The position numbers and the translations under genes are program-made. The notes under the pieces are model-generated. The model searched no databases and had not been told where the DNA came from. It was given only the letters and a program-made list of their open reading frames with translations. DNA of 64,000 bases from Lepidostoma basale. Its lineage: Eukaryota; Arthropoda; Insecta; Trichoptera; Lepidostomatidae. Location of the stretch: positions 3,968,001 to 4,032,000 of the forward strand of contig JAHDVF020000010.1 in assembly GCA_022606425.2 (NCBI GenBank). Direction: 5' to 3'. Positions 22,216 to 33,206 of the stretch are shown one piece after another. Numbering within the stretch: the stretch's first letter is position 1; every line of letters begins with the position of its first letter.

Positions 22216-22732
22216 CGAGAAAATCTCTTTACACATGATATTTGTTAACGGAAAAAGTACATTATTACACGCTTTTTATGTGTATTCATAATTATACTAC
22301 TAAATTAATCACCGTAAATTCATTCTGACATCCAAATTATTCTTAATGTCTAGAGGTAATATAATATGCGAGTCCATACAATTTTAGCCTAACGACGGTC
22401 GTAATACAGAAAATTGTATTAGCAATAAGCCCCGTGTCGTTATTCATTTGAATATGTAGTATTATTAATTTCCTTTTTGGTCCAGGAAAGAGCTCCGGCG
22501 TACAGCCTCTACGGACTATTTTATCACCTGTTTTAATTTTCACCTTTCCCTAATTATGTTCATGTTTTTTGATGAATATTGAAATAAGGTAATCAGCATA
22601 TTCGGCTTAAGAGGATATTTTAAATATAGAATGTATATTTAAAATCTACGTTTACGACATTTTTTCCGCACAAATATTATTATTATTATTAATTTTTTTA
22701 GACGCCATTAACATTAACATTAAACATCAAAT
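22216..22732. other. No gene seen; AT-rich
   Basis: No supported feature; 22340-22530 is slightly GC-richer. Confidence 0.35.
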
Positions 22733-23130
22733 AACATTTTTTTACATACTTTGTATACAATACTTAACTATTAAAAATATTAAAGCAAATATGAGACATG
22801 TTTCGGATTACCCGGTCCTTTCTCAGTGATATTATAAAGATATTAAAAATATTATTGAATTGTTTACAAATATTATCAGTTTTGACAGATGTTATTAAGA
22901 TTTATTTTTGAACGTTTATTCTTTTGCTATAACAAAGCATACCTAAACGTTCCAAAATAAATCTTAATAACATCTGTCAAGATCATATTTGTAAACAATT
23001 TTATAATATTTTAAATATCTTTATAATATCACTGAGGAAGGACCGGGTTGTCCGAAACATGTCTGATATTTAATTTTAATATTTTTAATAGTTAATTGTT
23101 GTATACAAAGTATATAAAAAGAAAATAAAA
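22733..23130. mobile_element. FB1 fold-back element, most complete copy
   Basis: Long arms: the left (ACATACTTTGTATACAATAC, GACATGTTTCGGATTACCCG, TTTCTCAGTGATATTATAAA, ACAGATGTTATTAAGATTTA) is mirrored by the right, ending GTATACAAAGTATATAAAAA. Only about 35 bases separate the arms near 22915. The MANIEEI-type ORF stub follows at 23147. Confidence 0.85.
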
Positions 23131-23178
23131 CATCTACCACACAAAGTATGGCGAACATAGAAGAAATAAAAGAACTTG

Positions 23179-23480
23179 TTAAAATAATACACATACATCA
23201 GAAAATTGATAGGTAGTACCTATACGATCCTTAAATGACGCATAGGTCATTTGGAGAATGTCCACATTGACTAACATCTTATTCAAGAGCACCATACCCC
23301 GGGTCATTGTATGCTGCGCCATGACATTTGTTCTGCTATGCGGTATGCACAACAGATCGTGTCTTCTAGCGCGAGCATACCAGTCCGGTACATGGAACAC
23401 TCCAAGAGGTATAGGCTTTCATTGAGGTTACAGAGTATTTTAAATCCTAAGATCATCAATGTATATTTTCTTCTCGATTC
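23179..23480 (-). mobile_element. CR1-like LINE C-terminal relic
   Basis: Minus-strand frames give CIPHSRTNVMAQHTMTRGMV then LLNKMLVNVDILQMTYASFK. This matches in pattern the VPH.RTN..A...R.M.L.N....D.F end of CR1/Jockey LINEs. The upstream part is in another frame. Confidence 0.5.
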
Positions 23481-23500
23481 GAGACAGAAGTTTTTGTGCA

Positions 23501-24825
23501 GCAAAAAATTTGTGGTGCATAAATCTCATATATGTAGGTACATAACTCATTTATGATTCTCAAGCTAATGATAATAAATTTTGTATTCAACCGTATACAC
23601 TTTAAGATTTACTAAAAAAATGTATTTTAAATATGTAACAGTAAATTTGTAATTTGTGGGACACGGAACATTCTCTGGTGAATGTGTCAACTGAATTATA
23701 AAAAGTAGAAATTTGTGTGTGAAAATAATACCATCACTTGTTTATTAATATTTTTTTAGTAGTACTTAAAATATTAAATTTAAAAAAATATATATGTACA
23801 AAAAAATCTATTGTTAAGGCTTTTTCACAATGCCGTCTCGAAATCACTCTTCACCAGGCCATAATGTTGAATTAAATGTGGGGCCGATCAGATCTGACAG
23901 CTGTCAAATGTCAAAAAAATGTTTAAAATATCTCGATTTTCGAAACAATTATTGAACATAAACATTTATTAACAATGTCATTTGCTTAATATTGTTGGTA
24001 CTATACAAAAAGGTAAATTGTACATCACATGTTTTGATAATTTTATGTAGTATCTTCAGTGTAGAGAGGTTAGGCAGCCAAACTTTAAACCAGCACTGCA
24101 GAAACACAAATGTATTTAAATGTTTGTAACACTATATAAGGAGTAATAATACAACCGTAGTCGTATTTTACATTAATTTCGCATTTATAATCGAAATAAA
24201 ATTAGATCACGGCACGAGACGCATAGTAACTTCACGGATTCCAATACTGATATGGCGGTATACGGCCCCATAAATCTCCATGTTGCAAAATTTGTTTATG
24301 GTGCTTACGGCCTGGTAAATACGAGACGTTGTACTTTCAAGGCGGCATTGTTTTCTCATCAAGAAATTACATTTTATTAAATCTATGAAGAATTTATAAT
24401 AAAAAAAACAACGATTTTACCCTTCATTGAATGGTGTTACAAATTTGCAAAAAATCGAAAAATCTGTTAATATTTTAATTTCATATATATTTTTGTTGTA
24501 CTCTACACTCTACATTCCCATCTACCTATTATGGGTACATAAGGCACCGCTAGTGGCGCTAGTTTACAGATGAATAAATTTTACTTTGATATTTGGTTGA
24601 CCTATTTCTTTTACTGCCAGATTATTAGACACATTTTGAGTTTAAAAAATAACTACATTGCCAGTTTAGTGTATATATCACGTTCAATTATTTAATTTGA
24701 GTAATAATAAAATATTAACAAATTTAGCATTCTAAAAATTTATTTTTTGCTACAAACACATTTTTATCGATATAGGTATATAAATAAAATAAAATTTCCT
24801 GGTATTATCGCCATAACTTTGTGTT
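23501..24825. other. No gene seen; AT-rich, low-copy
   Basis: 1.3 kb without a recognisable repeat or ORF over about 80 codons. Confidence 0.4.
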
Positions 24826-25128
24826 CGTAGATGTTTAATGTTTATTTTTTTATATACTTTTTATAAAACACTCACATTTATTAAAAAAATAAAAATTAAA
24901 TATCACACATGTTTTAAAACTAACCAGCCTTTCATCAGTAAATGATTATAACATCTGTCAAAACTGACCATATTTGTAAAAAAAATTATAATATTTTAAA
25001 TATTTATATAATATCACTGATGAAGCGCTGGTTAGTCCGAAAGATGTTGGATTTTCAATTTTTATTTTTTTAATAAATTTGAGTGTATAAAAATAGTGTA
25101 CAAAGTATGTATAGAAAAAGAAACATTT
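24826..25128. mobile_element. FB1 fold-back element, third copy
   Basis: Arms contain TATATACTTTTTATAAAACA, AACCAGCCTTTCATCAGTAA and the complementary ATCACTGATGAAGCGCTGG to GTGTACAAAGTATGTATAG. Shorter interior than at 22.7 kb. The TTAG-LINE at 25129 sits in its right end. Confidence 0.75.
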
Positions 25129-25433
25129 AGATAGTTTGGACATATGGAAAGAATGAATAAAGGAAGAATTGTAAAAAAAGTATATGTTAACGATATAAAT
25201 GGAATAGATAAAAATAGAGGAAGACCGAGGAAAACGTGGCACAATCAAATAAATCAAATATTGAATGTCGGCCACGTGAGGAGTCAGAGAAATCGACGCG
25301 CGTGCATGACACGATGTAAGAATGTTGAGGAAGCGAGAGAAATATGTCAGGAAATAAAAGTGTGGCAGTCCATTCTTTCTGCCTACCCCTTCGGGGAGAC
25401 GGCGTGATGGTTAGTTAGTTAGTTAGTTATTTT
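25129..25433 (+). mobile_element. TTAG-LINE 3' end with TSD, open frame
   Basis: Flanked by the 10-bp duplication AGAAACATTT (25119-25128 and 25434-25443). One open frame of 87 codons runs MERMNKGRIVKKVYVNDING, RGRPRKTWHNQINQILNVGH, RNRRACMTRCKNVEEAREIC, to ILSAYPFGETA and a stop. Tail (TTAG)4. Few mutations, so a fairly recent insertion. Confidence 0.92.
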
Positions 25434-25443
25434 AGAAACATTT

Positions 25444-25910
25444 TTTAATAAATTATTTTCGCATATTATGTTCTGCAATAGATAACGAAAAATATTATTA
25501 TTGTTAACATTAAAAAAAACTGCAATGAAGAGTCAATACTTCCACATAAACAAAAATCTCTTGGTAGGAGATTCTAATCTCATATTGTTGCGATTACCCG
25601 TGGGCAGGTGTCGCTTCGCAGTCGAAATTAAACTCCTTTAAACTCAAAATGGGCGTTAAGAAAAGAGGCTAGAGCTAAAGAACTTAAAAACATTTTTAAC
25701 TTCCTTTAAAAACAACTGTGACATTCTTTGGGGGGTGATAATTAGGGCAAACAAGAAAAGAATTCAAGAGTTTTATAACTGAAAATACGCCGTTTTAAAA
25801 TTTTCGTTTTTCATTATTTTTTAACATTCCACAAGCGTATATTTTTTCTTCGAATCATACGTATAAAATTTATGATAAGACATCTGATATTGTAAATGGA
25901 ATTATACTTA
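25444..25910. other. No gene seen
   Basis: Low-copy; no supported feature. Confidence 0.35.
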
Positions 25911-26397
25911 AGGTGGATTTCAGTGGGCACGAGTGGATGTGGGTTGATGCGGGCCTAGAAACGGCGATGAGGCCCGCCACCCATCACGTTGCTTTTCCCG
26001 CGGGGGTAAACAGAGGAGAGTGGAGTGTTGCATTGGTACTTGGAATATTAGAGGAGGAATAGAAGAAAAGTTGAATAAGATGTGCGATGGATTTGAGAAT
26101 AAATGTTTAGATATTTTATGGAGCGCATGAATGAAGGAAGAATGGTTAATAGAGTAAACCTTAACGGTGTTCATGGATTACGGGATCGTGGGAGACCGAG
26201 AAAAACTTGGCATGATCAGATTAATCAAATGTTAAAAGTCGGCCATGTTGGATGTCGAAAAAATCGACCTACGTGTATGACTCGCTTTATGTGGAGGAGG
26301 CTAGAAACATGTGTCAGGATTGAGTAGTGTGGAGGTCCATTCTCTCTGCTTACCCCTTCTGAGAAACGGCGTGATGATTTGTTGATGTTGTTGTTAT
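25911..26397 (+). mobile_element. Internally deleted TTAG-LINE carrying both ends
   Basis: The 5' part (25911-26112) has a GC-rich leader (GATGAGGCCCGCCACCCATC) and then an open frame IGTWNIRGGIEEKLNKMCDG, FENKCLDIL. This is the start of the APE-type endonuclease domain (the TWNIRG motif carries the catalytic Asn). It jumps at about 26112-26118 to the 3' region (ERMNEGRMVNRVNLNGVHGL, RGRPRKTWHDQINQ) and ends with the 3' terminus and a TTTG-type tail. Most of the endonuclease and the RT are missing. Confidence 0.85.
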
Positions 26398-26491
26398 ATG
26401 TACGATTGATTTAATTTATAAGATTTAGTAATAATAAATAATGAAAACAAAAAATATATATACAAAATTTCTTAAATATACAAAATTACTA

Positions 26492-26677
26492 TGTATTTAG
26501 TGTGCTTCCACTTGTGTTTATGTTCGAACGGTTTCGGCAGCTAGCTGCCATCTTCTGGTATCATTGTGATGGTACCAGAAAATGGCAGCAAGCTGCCGAA
26601 ACCGGTCGAACATAACCATACCATACCCCGAATCGAACATAACCATACCATACACAAATGGAAGCACACTAAATACG
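26492..26677. mobile_element. FB2 palindromic element
   Basis: Left arm 26492-26563 (GTATTTAGTGTGCTTCCACT, GGTTTCGGCAGCTAGCTGCC) pairs with the right arm 26567-26677 (GGCAGCAAGCTGCCGAAACC, GGAAGCACACTAAATAC) around a 3-base centre. The right arm has an extra tandem copy of a TCGAACATAACCATACCATA unit. Relics at 15.7-16.0 kb. Confidence 0.8.
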
Positions 26678-27948
26678 AGTACATAAAGAAAATTTATATA
26701 ATTTTTTTTGTTTTCATTATTTAAAATGAACTAATACATAGAAATTTCAATTAAAAATATTGAATATCAGTAATAACTTAATTATTATATCAACTTTGGA
26801 ACTAACACAAAATAAAATAATTGCTGTCGCTGATGATGATGATACATTTATGTGGAAGACTATATTTACAGCCTTTTTTTGTTCCGATTAATTATACATG
26901 ATATAATATTTTAACAATAATAAATTGGACAATTTTTAAGCGCCATTGTGATGAGTTAATCATCTCAATATAATAGGTATACCTGATAATATTTTTTGTT
27001 TATCTTCAACACCGCATTGATGGATAATCTAGTTTCTTTTATAAAATATCAAAACTTGTCAGACAAGGAATTGATTCACAAATTTCCACTGGAGCAATAT
27101 TTTACATTTTAGTCTAAGTTAGCCACAACACTCGTTTTCCACAATTGCCCACAAAAACCGAGTTGAATCTTGTTCAAAACCTTTTGAAAATTTTACCTGT
27201 TTTTTATTTAACATGGATAAATCAATCCCAGTACTTATATAACTTTAACAATTAAAAACAGCATTACATTGGATCATGAATTTTTAACTCATCAACCTGC
27301 TGTGAAGAAACAAAATATTCATTTTCTTCTCGGTGCTACATCCCGATGCGAGATTTGGCCACCTCCACAACTCCCGCAGGCTCTCGTACCTGACCATCCT
27401 TATATATTCTTCAGGTCTTTCCAGTTTCTTACAATTGTTGGTTCATATGTTTTTGCATAGGTTCCTGTTCATTACGGAGTCCGAGTTCCTAAGCGATTAT
27501 GTTGGTGATCGTAATCATGTGTTCTTTTACCATGTTGGGTGATTAGCCCTGCGATAGACCCTCATCTCTTATCCGGGCTTGGGACAGGCAGCAGAGTGTA
27601 CAGAATAAAACGAATGTGCGGACACAAAAATGCATCTACACCAAATGTATTTTTTTCTTAATAATTAAATAGATTTCAATACCGACCCAACCGTGGGGCC
27701 ATTGCATACATGGTCAGATAGCGCATGACCCCAAGCTTGGGGCTTATGTATTATTTCTCGAATATTATTAGATGTTGCCAAAGTTTGGACAACTAGCAAC
27801 ATATATTGGTATACAGACAATTAAATAATTTCTCAACTAGTTACATGTTTTACAAACTGGAAAAATGATATTTCGTAAATGTGATTAATATCTATCTCTA
27901 TAGAGGTTAAATCAAAATATTGAAGTTGAACGGAATTATTTCCAGGGT
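26678..27948. other. No gene supported; unidentified segment 27300-27610
   Basis: 27300-27610 is GC-richer (GCTACATCCCGATGCGAGAT, TTATCCGGGCTTGGGACAGG) and on the minus strand reads EYIRMVRYESLRELWRWPN in one frame. I do not recognise it; it may be an old LINE or part of the host gene. The rest is AT-rich. Confidence 0.35.
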
Positions 27949-27950
27949 AC

Positions 27951-28190
27951 CTTTGTGAGATCCCGGTGCAACTTGTGCAGGTGGAAGAGAGTCAGCATCA
28001 CGCAGATGAGGTTGATGGCAATCCAGAGGACGTTCAGCACGTAGTGACGGTAGGGCCCGTGGACCAGAGGGCATGAGGGAGCCCGCGGACCACTGTCGGC
28101 GCTCGCGGCCAGTGCGCCTGATAGGAACGTCGGACCCAGGTTTATCGTTATGGATGCAAACCAAATGATGAATGTACCGAATAGCACGCA
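27951..28190 (-). CDS. Host gene internal exon, multi-pass membrane protein
   Basis: A 240-base exon encoding exactly 80 residues with both boundaries in phase 0. The minus strand has a TTTCTTTTTTTCAG acceptor before TGC at 28190 and a GT donor (AAAG|GTACCC) at 27949-27950. The peptide begins CVLFGTFIIWFASITINLGP and ends LFHLHKLHRDLTK. It has two hydrophobic helices (residues about 2-19 and 50-71) joined by a loop with SCPLVHGPYRHYV. GC content is far above the flanks and there is no repeat homology in the window. From memory the loop and second helix resemble insect Tincar-type proteins, but that identity is unverified. No other exon of this gene was found. Confidence 0.85.
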
Positions 28191-28435
28191 CTGAAAAAAA
28201 GAAACATAATAATTAATTAAATCACAATATTTCAATCATAACACACGGAATCGAATCCAAAGCGGCCATACAAAAACGTGTCAGAAATGAAGACAATAAA
28301 AAAGTATCTGGCAAGACACAAGTTGTTAAGTTTTAATCCTATGAATTGGTTTGCAGCAAAGAACTCTGCTAGTTCTTGGGATGCCATTCAGGGCCATTAA
28401 TGTCTTTATTTCCGCATGTTTGTATACAACAGAAA

Positions 28436-28645
28436 GACTGAGAAGTCGCTACTGGAGAGATCGTGTGGAAAGAGCATTTTCTGAAAGAGTGATAAATATA
28501 GCCGCAAATAAAGTTCCAAAAGGAAATCGACGTCCAAGAAGATCACCCAAAATATGGTGAGACAGTTGGACATCTACATCCTAGGAACAGGCCCCGAGAA
28601 ATAACAGGACGCTGTCCTAAATAAAGCAGAAGAAGAAGAAGAATG
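28436..28645 (+). mobile_element. (GAA)-tailed RTE-like LINE fragment
   Basis: RLRSRYWRDRVERAFSERVI, then RPRRSPKIW, stop, DSWTSTS, ending AGAAGAAGAAGAAG. Truncated and frame-damaged RTE C terminus. Confidence 0.7.
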
Positions 28646-28717
28646 TTATTTGAACCAAATTACTGTTTGTATATTTTTAGCTATTGATTCTAATGGCATT
28701 TAAAAGGTAGCTATTGT

Positions 28718-28876
28718 ATTTTTTCTCGGTCTTTCTCTATTTCTAGTTCCATTTACATAGTTAACAAACACTATTTTTTAATATTCTTTCTTTATTCATT
28801 CTTTCCATCTGTTCAAATAATATTAATGAATCTTTCATTATTTTGTTCATAACACTTTCATTCGCACTATATTAAC
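28718..28876 (-). mobile_element. TTAG-LINE internal fragment
   Basis: The plus strand CTCGGTCTTTCTCTATTTCT, CATTCTTTCCATCTG and CATTATTTTGTTCATAACAC match the middle of other minus-strand copies. No 3' terminus. Confidence 0.7.
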
Positions 28877-29640
28877 TTTATGATGTGTTTAATGAACAGT
28901 TTTTTCAACAAACCTAAATGATGAAGAAGTTTTTGATGAATATTATGATCGGTTTTGCTTAATGTGCTCTATCTTGATATGCCAATAGACAAAAGAGAAT
29001 TTCACATTTTGGGTGCGGAAAGCATTACATCCCTTTTTGATTCACATATCACCTAAAAAATCAATCGCCATCCTTAATGGTCCACTTTCACCCTTCGGCG
29101 TCCCTGGGCCAGGCCCTTCGGGGCCCCGTGACCCGCCGTGACAGGAATGGGGCGGTGCGTACAAATACCGCGAGTTTCCGGAAAGGAAACGGATATGGGA
29201 AGAGAGAGCTTTCTTCGCTTGTAAACTTAACCGAGGAAATCCAACACGGTGAGTTAGTATAACGTGAGGTAAATATATTATAAATACAAAGATTTTTTTT
29301 TACTATGTCGTAACTATGCGTTTAGTTTAACCCACAGACGAAATGCTCCTTACCTTTTCTGGACTACCGCCCCTTTTACAAGAAAAAAATCATTTCCAAC
29401 GCAAGAGTGATTTTTTAATTTTTTTTATTTATATAAAAAAATACATTACAAAGCATGTATTACCCATGAGTAATAATACAATAAACTCATTTTGGGCCTT
29501 AAAATAATTTCATTGATTATAATATATAATATATTCATGACAGAACACACAATTATTATAAACCCAAAAATATTAAACAAGCAGAATAAAAATCAAGATA
29601 CAAATACACTGATATGCTAATAATTACCACTTTCCACATA
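28877..29640. other. No gene seen; GC-rich island 29085-29240
   Basis: 29085-29240 (GGCCAGGCCCTTCGGGGCCC, GACCCGCCGTGACAGG) is the most GC-rich non-repeat block near the exon and ends with GGTGAGTTAG. A 61-codon ORF spans it without a known domain. Candidate regulatory element or unrecognised exon. Confidence 0.35.
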
Positions 29641-30392
29641 CTAACTAACTAACTAACTAACCATCACGCCGTCTCCCCGAAGGGGTAGGCAGAAAGAATG
29701 GACTGCCACACCTTTCTTTCCTGACATATTTCTCTCGCTTCCTCAACATTCATACATCGTGTCATGCACGCGCGTCGATTTCTCTGACTCCTCACATGGC
29801 CGACATTCAATATTTGATTTATTTGATCGTGCCACGTTTTCCTTGGTCTTCCTCTATTTCTGGTACCATTTACATCATTAACATATAATTTTTTTACCAT
29901 TCTTTCTTCATTCATTCTTTCCATATGTCCAAACCATCTTAATGATCCTTTCATTATTTTGTTCATGACACCATCATTCGCACCGCATTCACTTCTTATA
30001 TTTTCATTCGACACTCTATCATACACAGAGTATCCACACATTCGTCTAAGAGATCTCATTTCTACTGCATTTATTCTACTTTCATCCTTCCTTTGCCAGT
30101 TCCATGCTTCGCTTCCATACATAAGGGTCGGTAGAAGAACACCATTGTGCACTGCCATTCTAGCTTTTTTGGATAGGTTTTGTTTGCGATGACAACTTTA
30201 AGTGCACCATTCACTTTGTTGCCTGCCCCAACCCTTCTTTCAATATCCCTCTCCACTCTCCCATCTCTTGTAAACATACTACCTAAATACACAAACTCAA
30301 CTACTTGCTCCGAGTTTTCACCATTCACGCTAATGTTGCAGACTGTCGTGGTTCTTTTCAAAAATCATTACCTTGGACTTATTAACATACTA
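29641..30392 (-). mobile_element. TTAG-LINE 3' portion, longest well-preserved copy
   Basis: Two overlapping minus-strand ORFs (96 and 164 codons) cover FVYLGSMFTRDGRVERDIER, RVGAGNKVNGALKVV, MAVHNGVLLPTLMYGSEAWN, RRMCGYSVYDRVSNENIRSE, RWFGHMERMNEERMVKKLYV, RGRPRKTWHDQINQILNVGH and SAYPFGETA. One frameshift joins them near 30140. Tail (TTAG)4. The RT catalytic core is not included. Confidence 0.9.
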
Positions 30393-30600
30393 CCTGAGGT
30401 AATACAGCTTTAGGCTGTTAGCTACATTATTAGAGCCTCGAATACCCCCAGGAAGCCTGTTATATTCCCTACAAGCCAGGTACAGCAGAGACTTAAGACC
30501 AAACTTTGTAGTACGAGTATCAGGTGGGTGTAGATTGTGTTTTTGTCTTGTGTTGCAACTGTGAATATCACGGTTATAAGTGTAATAGTTATACTAAATG
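30393..30600 (-). other. Possible CR1-like fragment
   Basis: The minus strand reads YNRLPGGIRGSNNVANSLKL in one frame, reminiscent of the WN.LP..IR.......FK end of many LINE ORFs. Weak; could be chance. Confidence 0.25.
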
Positions 30601-30691
30601 TTCTTACACATTGTCTATATCTATTTAAAAACACAAAGCTGTTATTAAAATTATTATAAAATATATCAAAATGTTTATACTATATTGTTTA

Positions 30692-31200
30692 CTAGCTGAC
30701 CCAGCGAACTTCGTAACGCCTCAGAATCAAAAAATGTTGTGTTAGCTTATTAGCTGAATTAAATTCAGTTATTTATTAAGTGTAAATGAATAAAGTTCAA
30801 TAAATGTACAAAAATTATTATAAAAATTACATTGAAATGAATGTAATTCACGTGGCGGTAGCAAGGGATTTGCTTTATTGAAACGAATCGAAATGATTTG
30901 CATAGCATTGTTGCACTGTTTTCTGTTCAACTATTATATTATATTTGCTGGATGGGTTGCACTCGGGTCGATTACCTTCATTGAAGCACCTTGTAATGTA
31001 TGACATTTATCGTTTTGTTATCAGGTGCGAGAACGAACAAAGCGGATGGTTTGCGGACACGTGATACTACATACAATGGACCGTGAGAGCAACATTCATT
31101 TTCTAGATTCAGGCCACAAACACCCAAGGATTGGCCTTGTGATTTGTTTATCGTCATGGCGTAACACATAGGGCCATAGAGTCGATGATTTGAGGCAAGC
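30692..31200 (-). mobile_element. Helitron 3' end with helicase C-terminal relic
   Basis: The minus ORF 30978-31169 reads MCYAMTINKSQGQSLGVCGL, then ALFVLAPDNKT. AMTINKSQGQ is the C-terminal helicase motif (TINKSQGQ) of Rep-helicase proteins of rolling-circle Helitrons. A small deletion has damaged the motif that should read LYVGCSR. The element ends at 30692 in CTAG on its own strand, preceded by a short GCTG/CAGC stem, and is followed by T, as expected for A|T insertion. The Rep domain is absent. Confidence 0.8.
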
Positions 31201-31254
31201 GTTTATTTTATATAATCAAAAATGCCGTTCCATACAAAATGAATGAGAAAATTA

Positions 31255-31640
31255 ATTTTCTTCATTGAGATGTGGGTATACCGCAGAATGCTCCATATAC
31301 CCTGGACCGATAGAGTCAATAATGCATACGTACTAAAGAGAGCCGAGCCAACAAAGAGCTGTTGTCGAGTGTGAATGTTAAAAAGGTCTCATATTAGGGT
31401 CATTTGCTAAGGGAAGAAAAATACCACTTCCTTCGGCATATATTAATGGGTAAAATAGAGGGACGCCGGGGAGTTGGTAGAAGGCAGTTGTCCTGACCGC
31501 GAAATATCATATAAGGCAATGGACAGGCGCGAGCGGAGTTCAGAATCCGTTCAAAGTGGCGCAGGACAGAGATGCTTTCGCTGCAGTGATCGCCAACGTT
31601 AGAGGGACCTGACACGGCGCCGGAAGAAGATATTAAAATA
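31255..31640 (+). mobile_element. GHV-LINE (RTE-like) C-terminal pseudogene
   Basis: EMWVYRRMLHIPWTDRVNNA, YVLKRAEPT, then frameshifted SHIRVIC, KIEGRRGVGRRQ-like and VQSGAGQRCFRCSDRQR regions. It ends ACGTTAGAGGGACCTGACAC, the shared 3' signature. Confidence 0.75.
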
Positions 31641-31666
31641 TATGTGCTACGGCCGCCTCCCTTAAA

Positions 31667-31755
31667 ATAAGGGATCTACAGAGATGTGTCAGGATAGAAA
31701 AGTGTTGCGATTCATTCTCTCTGCCTCACTTCCCGGAGAAACATTGTGAAGATTT
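31667..31755 (+). mobile_element. TTAG-LINE 3' terminus fragment
   Basis: GAGATGTGTCAGGATAGAAA then CATTCTCTCTGCCTCACTTC and a degraded terminus without TTAG repeats. Confidence 0.6.
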
Positions 31756-31782
31756 AATAATATAATAGTAATTAGGCTTATT

Positions 31783-32550
31783 TGTATAGTGCCGTTTTCG
31801 TGAATATCTCACGTCAAGGGCGCATTTGTTTTTGTTGTTACAGATAAATCGACTTTAATGAATAAATGATTATGAAATTTATTCACAATGAGTTTACGCA
31901 ATGCATAAGTGCATTTCGATTACGAACATTAAAGGCCATTTCGTGTTTTATTAGATTACTAATAAATTACTGTTGATATACGAAACTAATCAATTAAGCT
32001 CAGTTTTCATGCATACAAAATTCAACTCAAAGGCTTTCAGTGAAATATTGCGATAGCCTTCATCAATGAATAATACCGGGCGGACGGTCGTACGCTGCGG
32101 AAATTTTGTTGGAAAATAGTTGACTATTAAAAATTTCAATACTGCAAAATGCACAAAAGAGTTATTAATTTTTGATTACGGTAAAACTGAAATATTTTAT
32201 TATTGGCAAATTAATATTTTTATTTTTAGTTTCAATTGGTTTGTAGCAAAGTTAATTAATATTAATACCATTGCTGGTTTTTGGATGCCAATTAAGCCTT
32301 TTTATTTTGATAGATACTGGTTCTGATTTTGAAAATTTGGTTTGGTTTATGTGGTGCTCCCGTAAATTTGGAGATATTTCGTGTGATATTAAGTGAATTG
32401 TTTTTGTCAATTTCATTGTTGCCGCACTTTATAATAGTAAGTTGGGACACGTAATACGTTTGTGCTGTTTTGATGTTCAAATTATATTATATTATTTTCG
32501 TTTATAAATATAAAGAATTTTGATAGTTGTAAAAATAAATTATTCAATTG
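31783..32550. other. No gene seen; MITE relic at the left
   Basis: 31783-31830 (GTGCCGTTTTCGTGAATATC, AAGGGCGCATTTG) is the reverse of the MITE interior at 37895-37945. The rest is AT-rich and low-copy. Confidence 0.35.
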
Positions 32551-32551
32551 T

Positions 32552-32979
32552 TCCAGTGACAATTTGGATAATTTCTTCAATAATATTTTAAAGTTCTTGC
32601 TGGTGTTGGATTGTTTCAATTTCCTAATTACAGTTAATTTAAAAAAATGGTGGGTACGTGGAATATAAATTAAATTAACACAAAAGTCCGGATCGTCCAA
32701 CTGGCAACATGTGTACCATCTAAAATAATAATTTTATTTTGTTATTTTATTTTATATCATTGTATTTTATATTATTTGTTTTAGATTTATTTTGTGGATG
32801 TTGGACAATCGAAGTGTGCGCGGGAGATGCCTATTGGTGGCGATGAGATTCGCAACCCATCACGCCGCGTTTCTCGCGGGAGCGAAAAGAGAAGGATGGA
32901 GTGCCGCATCGGTAAAAGTGTGACAGTCCATTCTTTCTGCCTACCCTTTCGGGGAGACGGCGTGAGGGTTAGTTAGTTA
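32552..32979 (+). mobile_element. TTAG-RIME copy 2
   Basis: Shares AATATTTTAAAGTTCTTGCT and AAAAAATGGTGGGTACGTGG, then AAGTCCGGATCGTCCAAC, the TTTTAGATTTATTTTGTGGA head, CCATCACGCCGCGTTTCTCG, and after GCATCGGTAAAAG the LINE 3' end (GTGACAGTCCATTCTTTCTG). Tail TTAGTTAGTTA. The 60-codon ORF inside is not conserved. The left boundary is approximate. Confidence 0.85.
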
Positions 32980-33206
32980 AATGAATGCCTTTTTAGTTTC
33001 CGCAAATGAAGAAATTTTCGTGGCACACTTCTGTGACCCCTCACATTTATTTTAAGGGAGTGCGAATGCTAGAAGTTTCTGCTGCTAACCCATTTTTAAA
33101 GGAGACTGTTCCACATACACAAGTGTACATATGTTATGTTTATTATGTGTTCACTTGTTTTGTCATTTTTCTGTCAGATCACTAAATTTAAAATGCTATT
33201 TTACAG

